DNA of 64,000 nt from Prorocentrum cordatum (GCA_963575745.1 CAUYUJ010003579.1:1-64000); one strand, 5' to 3'. Positions 33,961 through 44,229 are shown, numbered from the stretch's first letter. Notes: generated by a model from the sequence alone, not told the origin. Made by a program: numbers and translations.

Positions 33961-34779
33961 CTCCTCGTTGATCGCGTCCCTGCTCAAACAGGTCCGGATT
34001 CCCTCCAGCGCCGCGTCGCCGCTCTGCGCTGCCCTGGTGCCGATGTCACGGCCCGCGAGGACCTGGTCGTCCATCGAGAAGGAGCTGTGGAAGGGGGCGC
34101 TGTCGTCCCACCTCGCGTCTGCTGGGCGGCACGCTGCATGGTAGCACTTCGCCACCCAGGCCCAGATCATCCACTCGCCTGGGTTGCCCGTCCAGCCGAA
34201 CGTCAAGAACATGTAGACCGCCGTGATCAGTGCTGCCACGCCCCACCTGCCGCCCTCCAAGTCCGCGCCAGAGATGCGCGCGTCCATTCCGTGCATCACT
34301 ACCCAACCGAAGACGTCCTTGACGTCCTTCTTGGACAGGGGGATGTCCACGCCTGACATCCTGGCCTTCCACCATAGGATGATGCGTGCCAGGTCCTCAT
34401 GTCGCGGCTGGTCCGCGGGCGGGTGGTCCTCCTTGGGGCAGCTCTGGTTGGGTACGGTGCCGTCCCAGATCGGCCTGCCCTTGTCGCTCATGGTGCGGTC
34501 TGGTTTCTGCTTGGGCACCCTGGTCATAGGAGCGCTCGCCACTCTTCTGAGCAGATGCCCATGCACATTGGTGCATAGCAAGACTCGGCCCTTGGCCGCG
34601 TCCCTCCAGAGGCCGTGCATGACCTCGTCTAAGTGGTCCTTGGCACTCGGGTGCGGCAGGTTCTTGTCGAAGATGCCCCTCAAGTGGTAGCCGCGCCTCT
34701 CCCACCAGAACCCTCGCCTTGCCGCGATCGCTTCTTCGAGCGACCCCGCCTCTTTCAGCACTGCGTCATTTCTCCTCAC
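33925..34779 (-). CDS. Reverse transcriptase domain of the large retroelement
   Basis: Open frame of 284 codons. Motif A is PLSKKDVKDVFGWV (residues 147-160; catalytic Asp probably D152), motif B is FLTFGWTGNPGEWM (191-204) and motif C is FSMDDQV (234-240) with both Asp present. Upstream, MTRVPKQKPDRTMSDKGRPI (85-104) fits the fingers region (R-x-x-x-K-P.....RPI). The polymerase core residues look intact. It overlaps the methyltransferase frame by a few bases in another frame (34776-34779), so the two were presumably one polyprotein before a frameshift. The stop after the core leaves the thumb and RNase H in other frames. Not LINE-like; closer to an LTR/DIRS-style RT, but the family is unresolved. 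Confidence 0.7.
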   Translation of the reverse strand: MRRNDAVLKEAGSLEEAIAARRGFWWERRGYHLRGIFDKNLPHPSAKDHLDEVMHGLWRDAAKGRVLLCTNVHGHLLRRVASAPMTRVPKQKPDRTMSDKGRPIWDGTVPNQSCPKEDHPPADQPRHEDLARIILWWKARMSGVDIPLSKKDVKDVFGWVVMHGMDARISGADLEGGRWGVAALITAVYMFLTFGWTGNPGEWMIWAWVAKCYHAACRPADARWDDSAPFHSSFSMDDQVLAGRDIGTRAAQSGDAALEGIRTCLSRDAINEEKELEEGGSETS

Positions 34780-36191
34780 GACCTTCCCCTTCTGGTCTGC
34801 GTCGTAGTCTGGGTGATCCTGGAGAAAATCGTAGTAGGCCCCCGCCGCCTCGTCCTCTGGTCTGACTCCTGGCCCGCCTGCTCGTTCCTCAAGGACCTCC
34901 CCTGTCCGTGTAGACTCCTCGACTGCTTCCTACGGCCCCCGACCTCCACGTGCTGGTACTCCCCCCCATCGTGCTCCTCTTCGCCTGCTTTGCTCGCTCG
35001 TTCGGCGCGTCGCATGACCGTCTTGGCCATTAGTTCGGCCATCTCCTGAGAGTAGGTCTTACTCCGCTTGGTGACCGCCCTGCCCTCAACGAGGTTGTGC
35101 AGGTGGTCGCCGTTGCAGCGGAGGTCTCGGGCGTCCGCGATGCCCCCTGAGGTCGAGGCGATGCGGGTGGGCTTGAGGTGCAGGCCCCCTGCAGCGCTCC
35201 TGAGGTTCAGGGCGCGTGGATCGAGGCGGACCTGCCGACGGGCTGGGCCCTCCAAAAGCGTGGCCAGTTGCTTCCGCGCCGCCGAGAGCCAGGGGTTCTC
35301 GCCCGCGCAGCCCTGCTGCTTGGCCACACGCTCAGTCATGATCTTCTTGGCGAGGGCCAGGAAGGTAGCTCCCTCCTTCTTAACCTTCGACAGGTCGACG
35401 CCCCTCGAGTCGTTGAGTGCCGCGAACGCGCAGAAAGCCGCACGCGGCCAGCTGATCCAGGTCTCGCGCGGGTCGTAGAGCTTCACGAGGTCGAGCAGCA
35501 ACCTCCTACCGCGCCTGCGGCGCAAGTCCTGCGCATGGTGCAGCCCGATCTTGATGGCTCGGCCGCCTTGCTGTCCTATTGCCTTGGAGAGGCGGGCCTC
35601 GCCCGTGAAAACCTCGAGGGAATCCAGGCGGTCGCCGAGAGGCGGCGACGCCGCAGCTTGCGCGCCCAGCCGGCTGCGGAGCTCGCCGTCCGAGGGGTCC
35701 TCGATGACCTCGCCGACCTTGCCGCTCTCTACCTCCTGGTCCTCCTCGACCTCTCCTGCCGCCGCCTCCCCGAGGAAGAGGGCGGAGTTGGCCGGCGTCT
35801 CCTCGCCGAGAAGGCCAACGAGGAAGCCTGACGCGGGCCGCCGGGTCACCGCGATGCCCGCCGCCTCCTCGCACCGCTGGCAGGCCGGCGCGCCCGGGTG
35901 GGCCGGGGGGGGGCGAGTGGTCAGGGCAAGTTCCAGAAACGCCTCCCAGCCCAGCACGGGCAACTCCTGCGCGTCGATCCCCGCGCCATACAGCTGCCCC
36001 ATGATGCCCGAGCCTGGCGGGGCGAGGACGCGCATGTGGCCCTTGTGCACTAGGGCCCATAGGATGTCCTCCCCCTGCCCTGTGAACTCCGCTCCGAAGA
36101 CGAGCTCAACGGCCGCTCTGCCGTAGAAGTCCACGCGCACTGCGCCCGGGGCCTTATCTCGCAGCAAGTCCGGTGGGAGCGCCGCGTTCAT
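34776..36191 (-). CDS. C5-cytosine-methyltransferase-like domain protein, catalytic Cys missing
   Basis: Open frame of 471 codons. Residues 1-185 are an unrecognised acidic linker. From 190 comes a Rossmann-type methyltransferase fold signature: LEVFTGEARLSKA (motif I, 192-204; DLFAGxGGxS-like), WISWPRAAFCAFAALN (245-260; the PC motif position) and GENPWLSA (297-304; ENV/ENP motif). A conserved-looking tail RCNGDHLHNLVEGRA...YSQEMAE lies at 358-385. The PC motif reads P-R-A-A-F, so the catalytic Cys is Arg (CGT where TGT/TGC is expected). Unless another Cys (254) substitutes, the domain should be inactive. In related elements this domain lies directly before the RT, as here. Methylation of DNA is inferred from the family only. 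Confidence 0.65.
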   Translation of the reverse strand: MNAALPPDLLRDKAPGAVRVDFYGRAAVELVFGAEFTGQGEDILWALVHKGHMRVLAPPGSGIMGQLYGAGIDAQELPVLGWEAFLELALTTRPPPAHPGAPACQRCEEAAGIAVTRRPASGFLVGLLGEETPANSALFLGEAAAGEVEEDQEVESGKVGEVIEDPSDGELRSRLGAQAAASPPLGDRLDSLEVFTGEARLSKAIGQQGGRAIKIGLHHAQDLRRRRGRRLLLDLVKLYDPRETWISWPRAAFCAFAALNDSRGVDLSKVKKEGATFLALAKKIMTERVAKQQGCAGENPWLSAARKQLATLLEGPARRQVRLDPRALNLRSAAGGLHLKPTRIASTSGGIADARDLRCNGDHLHNLVEGRAVTKRSKTYSQEMAELMAKTVMRRAERASKAGEEEHDGGEYQHVEVGGRRKQSRSLHGQGRSLRNEQAGQESDQRTRRRGPTTIFSRITQTTTQTRRGRS

Positions 36192-36985
36192 GCGATAGTC
36201 CTTGTCGTGGTCCCGGCCGGTATTTGAGATCGTGGCGGAAGATCTGGAGGTCTGCTTCCGCCTGGGTCAGGAGCCCGGGGATCTCACCCAGCGCGCTTGT
36301 CGCGATCCTGGCTGCCCCGAGCGTGCTCTTGCGGAAGCGTGGGCTCTCTTCCTGGACGGCGATCGCCGACGGCCACCCGCCCTCCGGCATGGCGACATTG
36401 CCGATCATGTGCGCCGCCACGACGTTGATGAGGGCGCACTCCCGAAGCTCGATGTCCAGCGTCTCGGTCGTCGAGTGGGGTAAGCCGTCGAGCGCCTCGA
36501 CCGTCTCTGGGTCGAGCGCTCGCTTGTCGCGGTAGTCCAGCATGGTCCAAGTAGCCACTGCCAAGGTCAACGTGCCCGTGCCTGGCTCGTCGTCCTCTCC
36601 CCAAACGATGGGGCTCACTGTGGCCTGGCCCGGTGCGACTTCGCCCGCCTTGGTCGTCTGGTAGTGCAGCTACAGGAAGACTTGCGCCGCCTCTGCCAAC
36701 TGTGGGCAGCCGAACTCCACTGCGCGCGCAGCAAGGGCCCCCACGTCGTAGGTCTCGCCAGCCTCCCTTGCCCCCCGCACCGCGGTTGCGGAGGTAGCAA
36801 CCGAGCAGGCCCGTCGCCGTCGCCACATGCTCGAGGGCTGGGTCAGCATTGTGCATGACATCCTTCCTGCGTGCCAGCTCTGGCGTGGAGTCGGGGAGCG
36901 AGGCCCGCTGCTGCTTGGCCCGATGGTGGTTGGCCAGCCACTTAGCGTCTGGGCCCTGCATGGTGGGGCGAAGGTGCTCCTCCAA
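36154..36985 (-). pseudogene. Retroelement linker upstream of the methyltransferase-like domain
   Basis: Frame 36618-36154 (155 codons) reads as normal protein (DDEPGTGTLTLAVATWTMLD, LINVVAAHMIGNVAMPEGGW, GEIPGLLTQAEADLQIFRHD) and continues upstream through one in-frame TAG (near 36670) to ETYDVGALAARAVEFGCPQL. Another frame (36985-36780) gives MEEHLRPTMQGPDAKWLANH. No known domain. Confidence 0.45.
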
Positions 36986-37890
36986 CTCCGTAGAGTTGAG
37001 AAGTCCTTAAGCTCATCCGGTGCCTCGACCCAGCCGAATGGGGGGCCGGCCCCTTCCTGCCGTGCCTCCTCGACCTCGCCAGCTGCTTGGTCCTCCTTCT
37101 GGCCGTGGGCGTCGCATTCGCCGCACTTCTTCTTCGCCGCTGCTGTGGCCTTGGCGGCGGCGGCTGCTGCCGCTGGGGCTGGAGCGCCCGCCTCCGCCTC
37201 GCCCGCGCGCCTGGAAGCTTCCTCGGCGTCGTGCACCTGGCGCAGCGCTGCCAGCCCCTTGTCCGCCCCCTCATGCGAACTGATCTTCGGCCCCCCCCCT
37301 TTGGGCCGCCGCGCTTGATGAGCTGCGTCTGCGCCGAGCGGTCCAGCGAGCCGACCTTCCCGATGAGCTTGTGCAAGCGAGGGCGCGCTGCATTGTGGCA
37401 GCCCTTCCAGCTGGGGATGTCCCGGCAGATGATGAGCCCGCTCGTGGGCGACTGGGGCGGTGGTCGAGGCTGCGACCGTTTTCTTTGCGCGCCAGGGCTT
37501 GCCCAAGTAGGCCTGCGCCTCCATGGCCCCCTGCTGCCCCTGCTGCGCCCTGGCCCCCTGGGCTGCCGCCTCTTCCTCTTCCACCTCCGCCCGCGCTCGC
37601 CTTGGGGCGCCTTGTCTGGGCCGGCTGCCCCGCCCCCGCTCTGGGGCGCCCCGTCGGGTGCGCCGGCAGCGCGGGCCGCGCAGCGTTGGAGCGGAAAGCG
37701 GTCTGCCACTGCGACTTCTGAAGGCTGTTGCGATGCCTGCCCTTCATGTCTGTCATGAAGTACTGGTCGGGCTCGTCCAGAAAGTAGGTGCGCGGCATCT
37801 TCAACCGCGGCCCAGGGTCATCCGCGCTGGCCAGGGCAGCGCGCGCGAATCGGATGCAGTCCCACCTCGGATTCTCATCGATCATTCTTA
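36942..37890 (-). pseudogene. Retroelement segment with CCCH/CCHC-like motif and Ala-rich helix
   Basis: Frame from 37885 begins MIDENPRWDCIRFARAALAS and contains RTYFLDEPDQYFMTDMKGRH. Further on, another frame has ICRDIPSWKGCHNAARPRLH (C-x8-C...H), possibly a decayed zinc knuckle, followed by LIGKVGSLDRSAQTQLIKRG. A third frame carries an Ala/Lys-rich helix and KKCGECDAHGQKED. At least two frameshifts. Gag-like in layout, but the family is not recognised. Confidence 0.4.
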
Positions 37891-38590
37891 ACCCGCTTCA
37901 TGCGTAGCTCTTCGCACCACCTGCCCCTCAGCTCGGCCCAGGTGCCGAAGATGACGTTAGGTGGCCGAGCGTAGCCAGCCTCATCATTCATGCTGAGCAG
38001 CTGTTCCGCGGCCTTGACTTGCTGCTCCTAGTACTCCTGCCCGTCGAAGCACGACCGCGCCCAGTCCTCCCGCTTAGCGTCCTGGAACCAGTGCTGGGGT
38101 GTAGCCGCATGACTCGACCTGACTTCCACTTGTAGTCTTTCGGCGGTATGTAGTTGTCCATGTCCGCATCCGATGTCTTGGGGAAGTTGGCGCACCCCAG
38201 GCAGTAGTCCGGCATGTCCACGTGGTCGCGCCCCCCGTGCTGGAACGCCGCCAAGCCGTAGGCGATCATGTTGGTGATGTTCGTCGGGAATTCGATCGAG
38301 CGGAAGAGCGGCCTGGAGTTCTGCCCGACCGACCGCAGCGCGTGGAACGCATCCTTGCCTAGCAGGCCCGGGCAAAGTGTGACCGTGTAGACACCGCATC
38401 CTCTCGCCATGTACACCAGCTGCTCCTCCGCGCGGCCGATGCTGGCGATGGTGCCCTTGGCCGCGCCGCCCGACTCCGCCCGGCCCGGCTCCGTGACCAG
38501 GTTTTGCAACCCTATGCCGAGCTCCGACTCAGGTTGTGGGGCCCTCAAGATCCGCTCCGCCTGGGGCATCGAAGAGGCTCCTGCATGCAA
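37891..38590 (-). pseudogene. Retroelement segment, unknown domain
   Basis: Frame 38590-37988 reads ARGCGVYTVTLCPGLLGKDA, FPTNITNMIAYGLAAFQHGG, DMPDYCLGCANFPKTSDADM. Beyond a stop the coding sense resumes as MNDEAGYARPPNVIFGTWAE LRGRWCEELRMKRVKN (38000-37885). Balanced composition and lack of repeats argue for genuine coding origin. I do not recognise the domain. Confidence 0.45.
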
Positions 38591-38599
38591 TTCGCGCGG

Positions 38600-39983
38600 C
38601 CGCGTGGCCCGCTCCGCGAATGGCGGCTGCTGGGGCTGCCTCTCGGCCCAAGGGGAGGTCGAGCTGGCCCCGCCCGATCCGTGGAACGCGCTCGGGTCGA
38701 AGGTCGCGGGCGTCTGCAGCGTTGGCGGCCGCTCCCCGAAGCCGGCAAAGCCCAGCCCCCGCGGCGCGCCCGGCCTGGGCCCCGACGGGGGCGGGCCTGG
38801 GAGGGGGCCCGGGCCTGGGGCCGGGCCGGCCCAGTGCTCGGGAGCGCCTGCGGGGCGCTCCCAGGGCCTCTAGGGCGTAGGCGAGGGGCTTGGGACCTCC
38901 GCATTGTGGCGGTCGTCGGGGCTCCAAGTCGAAGATGGGGGAAACGGGCTGTCAGCTCTGCCAGCTGCGGTCGGACAGCCTGGTCGCCGCCCCCGACTTC
39001 CAGCAGATGGCGGGGGGTTGGGCGCTCGCGAGCTCGTCGAGGAGCTCCGCCCTGGGCGCTGGAAAAGCTCCATCCGGGGTGGAGAAGGTCAGCCCCGAGC
39101 CCACGGCCTCCACGCACGTCCTTAGGTCGTCGCCCGCGCTGTCCTTGGCGGGGCCGACGAAGCGCGCGGGGAAGCTGTAGCATGCGTCCCATTCGGCATC
39201 AGCGTCCGCCAAAGGGTCTCGCGCATGGACCGGCCAGGCTGGACCTGCCTCTGCCTTGGCCGGGCTGCCCCGCCTGGCCGCAGTGCCCGAGGGCTGGCCG
39301 TCAGACCTGGGTTTTTCTCCTGTCGGCGCGGCGGGCGCTGGCCTTGCGATCCTCCTCCAGCTGCGGCGTGCACGAGCGGCTGCGCCGTCCCACCGTTCGG
39401 TCTGCAGCGCGGGCCGCGCAGAGGGAGAAGCCGTCCTTCTCGACCGTCTTCTCGCGGTGGCAGTGAGAACGTGCGTATCTCCTGGGGGCAGCCTGGCTCT
39501 CGTAGATGCCCGCGTGGTGCGGGCGAGCCCTGAACGTGCGGGTGCCGCCCTCCTCCGGCGCCTCGCGCGCGTCCGAGGTCGCCGCATCCTCGACCAGCAT
39601 GTAGACGGGGTCCTGCCGCGCGGTGTCCCGACAGCACTTGGCGCTCAGGACCTGCGTGCCCCGTGCGCGATCTGGCCGGCCTGGCAGACGTCGACGCTGG
39701 GCCCCGACTCGGTGTCCGAGTTGGGTTCCATCTCCTCAATCTTGCCTGGCTTCTCCCTGGGCTTCGGACGCCTCCAGCGTCTCTTCGCGCAACAGCCGAA
39801 CGCGTTGCAGCGCGCTGGCCCCGCCCCTCGGCACCCCCAGGCGCAACGCATTCGACCCCCTGCCCTCGCCCGCTCCGCTGGGGTGGGCATGGCCAGGTCT
39901 GGCGCGTTGACTCGCGAGCGGTGGTTCACCGCGCGCGAAGGCTGACGCGCACCATTGGCCGGTCGCCCTCGGGGAGTGTGCAC
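38600..39983 (-). pseudogene. Retroelement segment, Cys-rich and Pro-rich, broken
   Basis: Pieces in three frames: MRCAWGCRGAGPARCNAFGC (39860-39800) with paired Cys, EEMEPNSDTESGPS (acidic), MLVEDAATSDAREAPEEGGT (39600-39540), YSFPARFVGPAKDSAGDDLR (39180-39120), then Pro/Gly/Arg low complexity to 38600. No identifiable catalytic domain. Confidence 0.35.
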
Positions 39984-40892
39984 GGCGAGGCCGCGCGCAG
40001 GTGGACCTGGCCGACACCCTCGTCATCCCTGGTAGCTTCCCGGTCGGTCTTCAAGTGGCGGTGAGAGCTGCCGCTCACGTCCCTGAACGTATAGACGTAC
40101 CCGTGACGAGTGATGCGGCCGCCCCTGAGGGGTCCCTGTTCGAGCCGCGCAACGGAGCTGCCAGACTTGACGACGAGGTCATTGAGCATCATCTTCTCGG
40201 CTCCTCCTCCACGCGCCCGAACCTCACTCTTGATGTAGTCTTCGTCCGCCGCCTCCGCCCCGCTGGGCCCGTGCCATGCGTGCGCGGCCGTGGGGTCGCC
40301 GTCCAGAGCTACCATGACGTCGTGCCCCGTCTTGTTGCCACCTGCGAACCCGTTCAGCGCCCCGACGAGGACCGAGATGCACGCCCACGCCGACCCGAGC
40401 ACCCAGCGCCGACCCGAGCACCGTGGCCACCACCATGGCCACGAGGCCCATGGCTGCCAACTGTAGTCTAGCCCAGAATGCGCCGAAGAGGTACTGGCAC
40501 ATCGCATCGACCAAGCCGATGAGGAAGGTGATCAGCAGATGCAGCAGCGCGCCCAGGGCGCGGCCTAGCCGCTCGCCGAGCCACTTCAGCACCACCTCAA
40601 CCCACGCGTTGACCCGAGCCAATCCGATGGGCGACGCTGATGCGGCAGTGCCAGGGGGGGGGGTGCCTGGCGCGGCCCGGGTAGCCTTCTCCTCCCTGGT
40701 CGAGTTTTGCCCGCGTTCCGGGGCTCCTCGGGCGGCGGGGGAGGGCGGGGCCCCCTCTGAGGCCCCTCTCCCCGCCCCCGCGCCTCGAGCCAGGGGTGCT
40801 CCACTCGTCTCCGTGGCGCTGGCGTCGGGGGCGGGCGGCGGGGGCGCGGGCGCCGCCTCTGGGCTGGCCTCCTCGCGCGGCTTCGCCTCCAC
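39926..40892 (-). pseudogene. Retroelement N-terminal membrane-segment region
   Basis: Frame 40892-40224: a Pro/Ala/Glu-rich stretch (1-90), an amphipathic segment, then hydrophobic segments at about 113-138 (LGALLHLLITFLIGLVDAMC...) and 144-165 (LQLAAMGLVAMVVATVLGSA). After a frameshift (frame 40507-39926) it continues ISVLVGALNGFAGG, HDVMVALDGDPTAAHAWHG and YVYTFRDVSGSS. Two membrane helices upstream of Gag/Pol-like sequence are unusual for a retroelement. An envelope-like or membrane-anchoring role is speculation. Confidence 0.45.
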
Positions 40893-41424
40893 CTGCGGGG
40901 CAGCGGCGTCGTAGTAGTATTAGCCGTAGTAGTCGTGCTCGCTGGAGCGCTGACCCCTTATGGGCGGAGCGCCCGCCCAGACCGGCCATGGCTGGCGGCG
41001 GGTCCGTGGCCGGGGGTTCGGCGGGTGCGGGGAGCGCCGCAGGTGGAGGTGGCCCCTCGGGCGGCGCGACCGCGTGCGACTCGTCTCCGCCCGCGTCGGA
41101 GCAACGTGCCCCGCCCTGGTTGTCGGGCTGGTCTGGCTGTTCCTTCTCTTCTTCATCGCCAGGCCCTGCGCGCTCATGACCTCCCTCGGGTCTGGTCATA
41201 GCGGACGCATGGGCCGTGGCGTGCCAGTTGACTCCGAACGAGACGTCGAGCCATGTCGCCAGTGCACCCATGGCCAGAGGCAGGGTGCGCTCCAAGCCGT
41301 GCGCGGGCCTCGTCCCTCCCTGCTGCCGCAGCCCTTCAGGCCGCGGGCGCCTGGAAGCGTCCGCCGCCGGCCGCGGGGCCCCCCTCTGGAGCCCCCGCCC
41401 GCGCTGGAGGGAGGACCTGGCCAA
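40893..41424 (-). pseudogene. Retroelement N-terminus, acidic and Pro-rich
   Basis: Frame from 41424: after Arg-rich codons it reads MGALATWLDVSFGVNWHATA, a highly charged segment (GPGDEEEKEQPDQPD), ARCSDAGGDESHAVAPPEGP and PPAALPAPAEPPATDPPPAM. Low complexity with no domain. The start codon cannot be fixed. Confidence 0.3.
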
Positions 41425-42727
41425 GCCCCAAGCCGCTGCCCAGCGCTCCTCGGACTGCTCGGCTGCGCCTCTGGCTGGGCCAGCGAGCTATGGCCCCGCC
41501 CGCCCACCTCCAAAAGACTAGGGCCGCTCTTAGAGCGGCCTTAAGCCAAGGGCGACGGAGGAGGATGCACACAAGGGAGAGGGATGCTACGATCTGCGAG
41601 GGAACCCGCTGTTCTAGCAAACGTGCACTTCACGTTCGCCTCCAGGCCCCTGGTCTGGGATTCGCCTGGGGGTGTCTCCCTGGCGACATTCTGTTAGGAC
41701 CCATAATGGGAGAAACGCGCCGGCGCGTGGCCATCATGCAGGCTAAGGCGCCTTCTGCGATCTGGACCTTCGTAAATGATGCGGCTGCTCGGTCCGAGGG
41801 GAGGGGAAATGGACCGACGTGGTCGGCCGCGTGTCGAGGGTCGCTCACTCGTTCGCGCGGTCGTTTGCCTCCCGGGAGCCGCCGATCTCATCGAAAGCCA
41901 AGTTAGTGGCCAACGCCCCCAAACAGGGGCCATAGTGGGGGGCCACGTGCGAGCCCGACCCCTGCCCCCCACGATGTCTGAGGGCCCCCTACATAGCTTT
42001 AGCGAGTGTTGAGCAGTCACGGTCCGTTACGCGCGCCTCTCGGAGATCCTTGGTCCCCCTCCGGCCGGGTTTGTCGTGTGCTGATTTCTGTGCTGGATGG
42101 GTTGCCAGCAGAGTGGCGGCTCCAGGGGCCAATGTCCAGGCCATTCATCAGGTTGATTCCAAGACCCACAGCGTGCTGTGTCGCCATATCGCCATCACTT
42201 TGGAGGTAGCCAAGTCCTGCTCCAGGACCGCGGCCGCGCGGATAGGAGGGCCCGCTCCGCGCCCAGATTTGTTTTTTTCCCCCCTCTGTCGCCACCCGTC
42301 AGCAACGCCAGAGGGCGAGAGGGCGCTAGCCCAGGAAACACGGGCCGTCTTTCCAACTTCTGGTCAGTGCCCGTAAAGTCCCTCTTAGAGGGGCTCTCCT
42401 GAGTTTCTGGCCAGGGCCATTCCCAGGCCCCCTGCGATCACGTGGCGGATGATCCGTTGCATCATCCGCTGTATCAGCACAGTGCAAGTTGTCGTGGCTT
42501 GAGGGTGACGCGTGGCGTCATCTGTTGTGAGGAGTGTGGATCCCATGCTGCTGCTGCAGCCCAGGGCCTCGGCCATCCGTGCGGAGCCCCTGGGACGTCC
42601 TTCCACCAAAACTGGGAAGGAGGTGCTTTCTAGTTTGTGCAGGGGCTTCCCCCCAAAAGCGTTCGTCGCTTTCCTGAGGCTCGAACGTGAAGCGTGCCCA
42701 GGCTTGGCCTGGTCTCCACGGGCTCCG
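41425..42727. other. Unassigned region upstream of the large element
   Basis: No coding motif recognised. A 19-base inverted repeat (GGCCGCTCT-T-AGAGCGGCC) lies at 41522-41540. The right end abuts a CCT microsatellite. I looked for a spliced leader on the minus strand here and found no convincing match. Confidence 0.35.
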
Positions 42728-42810
42728 TAACCCTCCTCCTCCTCCTCCTCCTCCTCCTCCTCCTCATCCTCCTCCTCATCCTCCTCCTCCTCCTCCTCCT
42801 CCTCCTCCCA
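42728..42810. repeat. (CCT)n microsatellite
   Basis: CCT triplets with CAT interruptions. Confidence 0.92.
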
Positions 42811-43089
42811 CTCGTTCTCTCCCTCCTCCTGACTCTCCTCCCCTGACACTGCTTCCCCCCCCCCGCCAGGACCCCAGAGGCGGGCGGTATTCTGGCCCAG
42901 GAGCCCCCCCCAAAAGAATCCCTCAGGACTCCCCCCCGCCAGCAGGGAAGGGATTAACTGAAGAGAATCGACTTATCTACGACTTGTTCGCTGAATTCTT
43001 TGGGACCCACGGTGATGACGACGACGACGACAACGTCTTCCACACGCCGAAATGTCTGCGGATTTCCTCAGGGGCGATTCTGGGACCCG

Positions 43090-43268
43090 TCGCGTGGCCT
43101 GGGAAGTTTTTCGAGCCTTCTCCAGCCGACGCCGGAAACAGGAATAACCGAAGCCACGACGACAACCGAAAACCTGAGTCTTCGGGGATCGTCCACGGTC
43201 GGGGGCCTCGAACCTCGAGTGGCCCAGTTTGGCAGGTCTTTCGAGCCACGTCCAGTCGCCGCCGAAGC
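43090..43268. repeat. Imperfect tandem duplication, about 125 bp
   Basis: GTGGCCTGGGAAG...TTTTTCGAGCCTTCTCCAG (from about 43095) is echoed by GTGGCCCAGTTTGGCAGGTC then TTTCGAGCCACGTCCAGTCG (from about 43218). Similar TTGGCAGGTTTTTCG sequence occurs at about 25513-25528. Confidence 0.4.
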
Positions 43269-43466
43269 CACGGAAACGCCCAAGAGAGCAGCCGAATCCA
43301 AACTGAAGTCCGACAGCCCTTATCCGCGAGGGTCAACGATGGGGGTCGTCGCTCCTGGCCCCTGCAGGTGATGCCAGGACTGCGCGTTGCGATGAGCGAC
43401 CTGAAGACCACGCGGACGAGCGTGGCCAACCTGCTCGGGATGGTGCAAGGATGCTCGGGGAAGAGC

Positions 43467-43578
43467 AATGGAGGAGGAGGAGGAGGAGGAGGAGGAGGAG
43501 GAGGAGGAGGAGGAGGAGGAGGAGGAGGAGGAGGAGGAGGAGGTGAGGAGGAGGAGGAGAAGGAGCAGAAGGAGGAGA

Positions 43579-43610
<32 letters not shown>

Positions 43611-43767
43611 GAGGAGGAGCTGGAGCGAGGAGGAGGAAAAGGAGGATGATGATGAGGAGGAGGAGGGGGAGGAGGAGGAGCAGGAGGAGGAGGAGGCGGG
43701 CGGGGAGGAGGAGGAGGAGGAGGAGGAGGAGGAGGAGGAGGAGGAGGAGGAGGAGGAGGAGGAGGGG
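43467..43767. repeat. (GGA)n microsatellite
   Basis: About 300 bases of GGA with GAC, GAA and GCA interruptions. Confidence 0.93.
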
Positions 43768-44225
43768 ATTGGGTTTGTAAATATTCGGGTGTTATTGTTT
43801 GACGTTTGTGACGTTTTTTTGTTGCCTGGGGTAATTTCCATTCACTGCGCCTCGTCGATGGCGTTCTGTGGGTGCCAGAATCATCCCAAGCGGCCGCTCG
43901 AGAGTCGAATTATGACCCGAAAGCCACGGGGTAACGTTAGGGGGGATAGGCTCAGGGGTGGGAAGCATGGACCCCACTCGCCGATTTCAGCTTGATTTCC
44001 CCCCTTTAGCCAGTCTCCCCCCTAACGTTTCCCCTTAGAAGAGCAACGCTCAGTCCCAGACCCCGTTGAGGAGGGTCGAGTTTGCGCTGCAGCGCAACCC
44101 ACGTGTGGCCTTTTCTGGGCCCCTGTGAAGACGCTTCTTGTTGCCACGGCTGGCTTCCCCCCAATCTTTGAGGGCAGCTGCCTCCTTCCCAGAGCCCCCA
44201 TCACTCACGAAAGAGAGAATAGCTA
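43768..44225. other. Unassigned spacer
   Basis: No gene or repeat recognised. ACGTTAGGGGGGA and CCCCCCTAACGTTTCC (43932 and 44010) are an inverted pair of about 14 bases. Confidence 0.4.
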
Positions 44226-44229
44226 CTGG

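Larger units (their letters stand above)
30495..41424 (-). mobile_element. Large retroelement with methyltransferase-like domain, RT and RNase H
   Basis: Minus-strand coding DNA over about 11 kb. In reading order: Pro/Ala-rich N-terminus (41.4-40.9 kb), two predicted membrane segments (40.6-40.3), acidic and Cys-rich linkers (40.3-36.2), a C5-methyltransferase-like domain (35.6-34.9), a reverse transcriptase (34.8-33.9), an RNase-H-like domain (33.8-33.1) and Cys-rich downstream DNA (32.7-30.5). Many frame changes break it. The MTase-RT-RNase H order is the strongest evidence that it is one element. Whether 30.5-33.0 and 38.6-41.4 belong to the same element is inferred from orientation and continuity. 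No long terminal repeat was found by eye. Retrotransposons that captured cytosine methyltransferases are known in dinoflagellates. The exact family of this one is not settled. Confidence 0.65.

Noticed and set aside
30495-41424. Long terminal repeats around the large retroelement
   Set aside because: No direct repeat of more than about 20 bases was noticed between the two ends by eye. A self-alignment is needed before calling it an LTR element.
42690-42727. Possible spliced leader at the 5' side of the large retroelement
   Set aside because: About 11 of 21 matches, no better than background.
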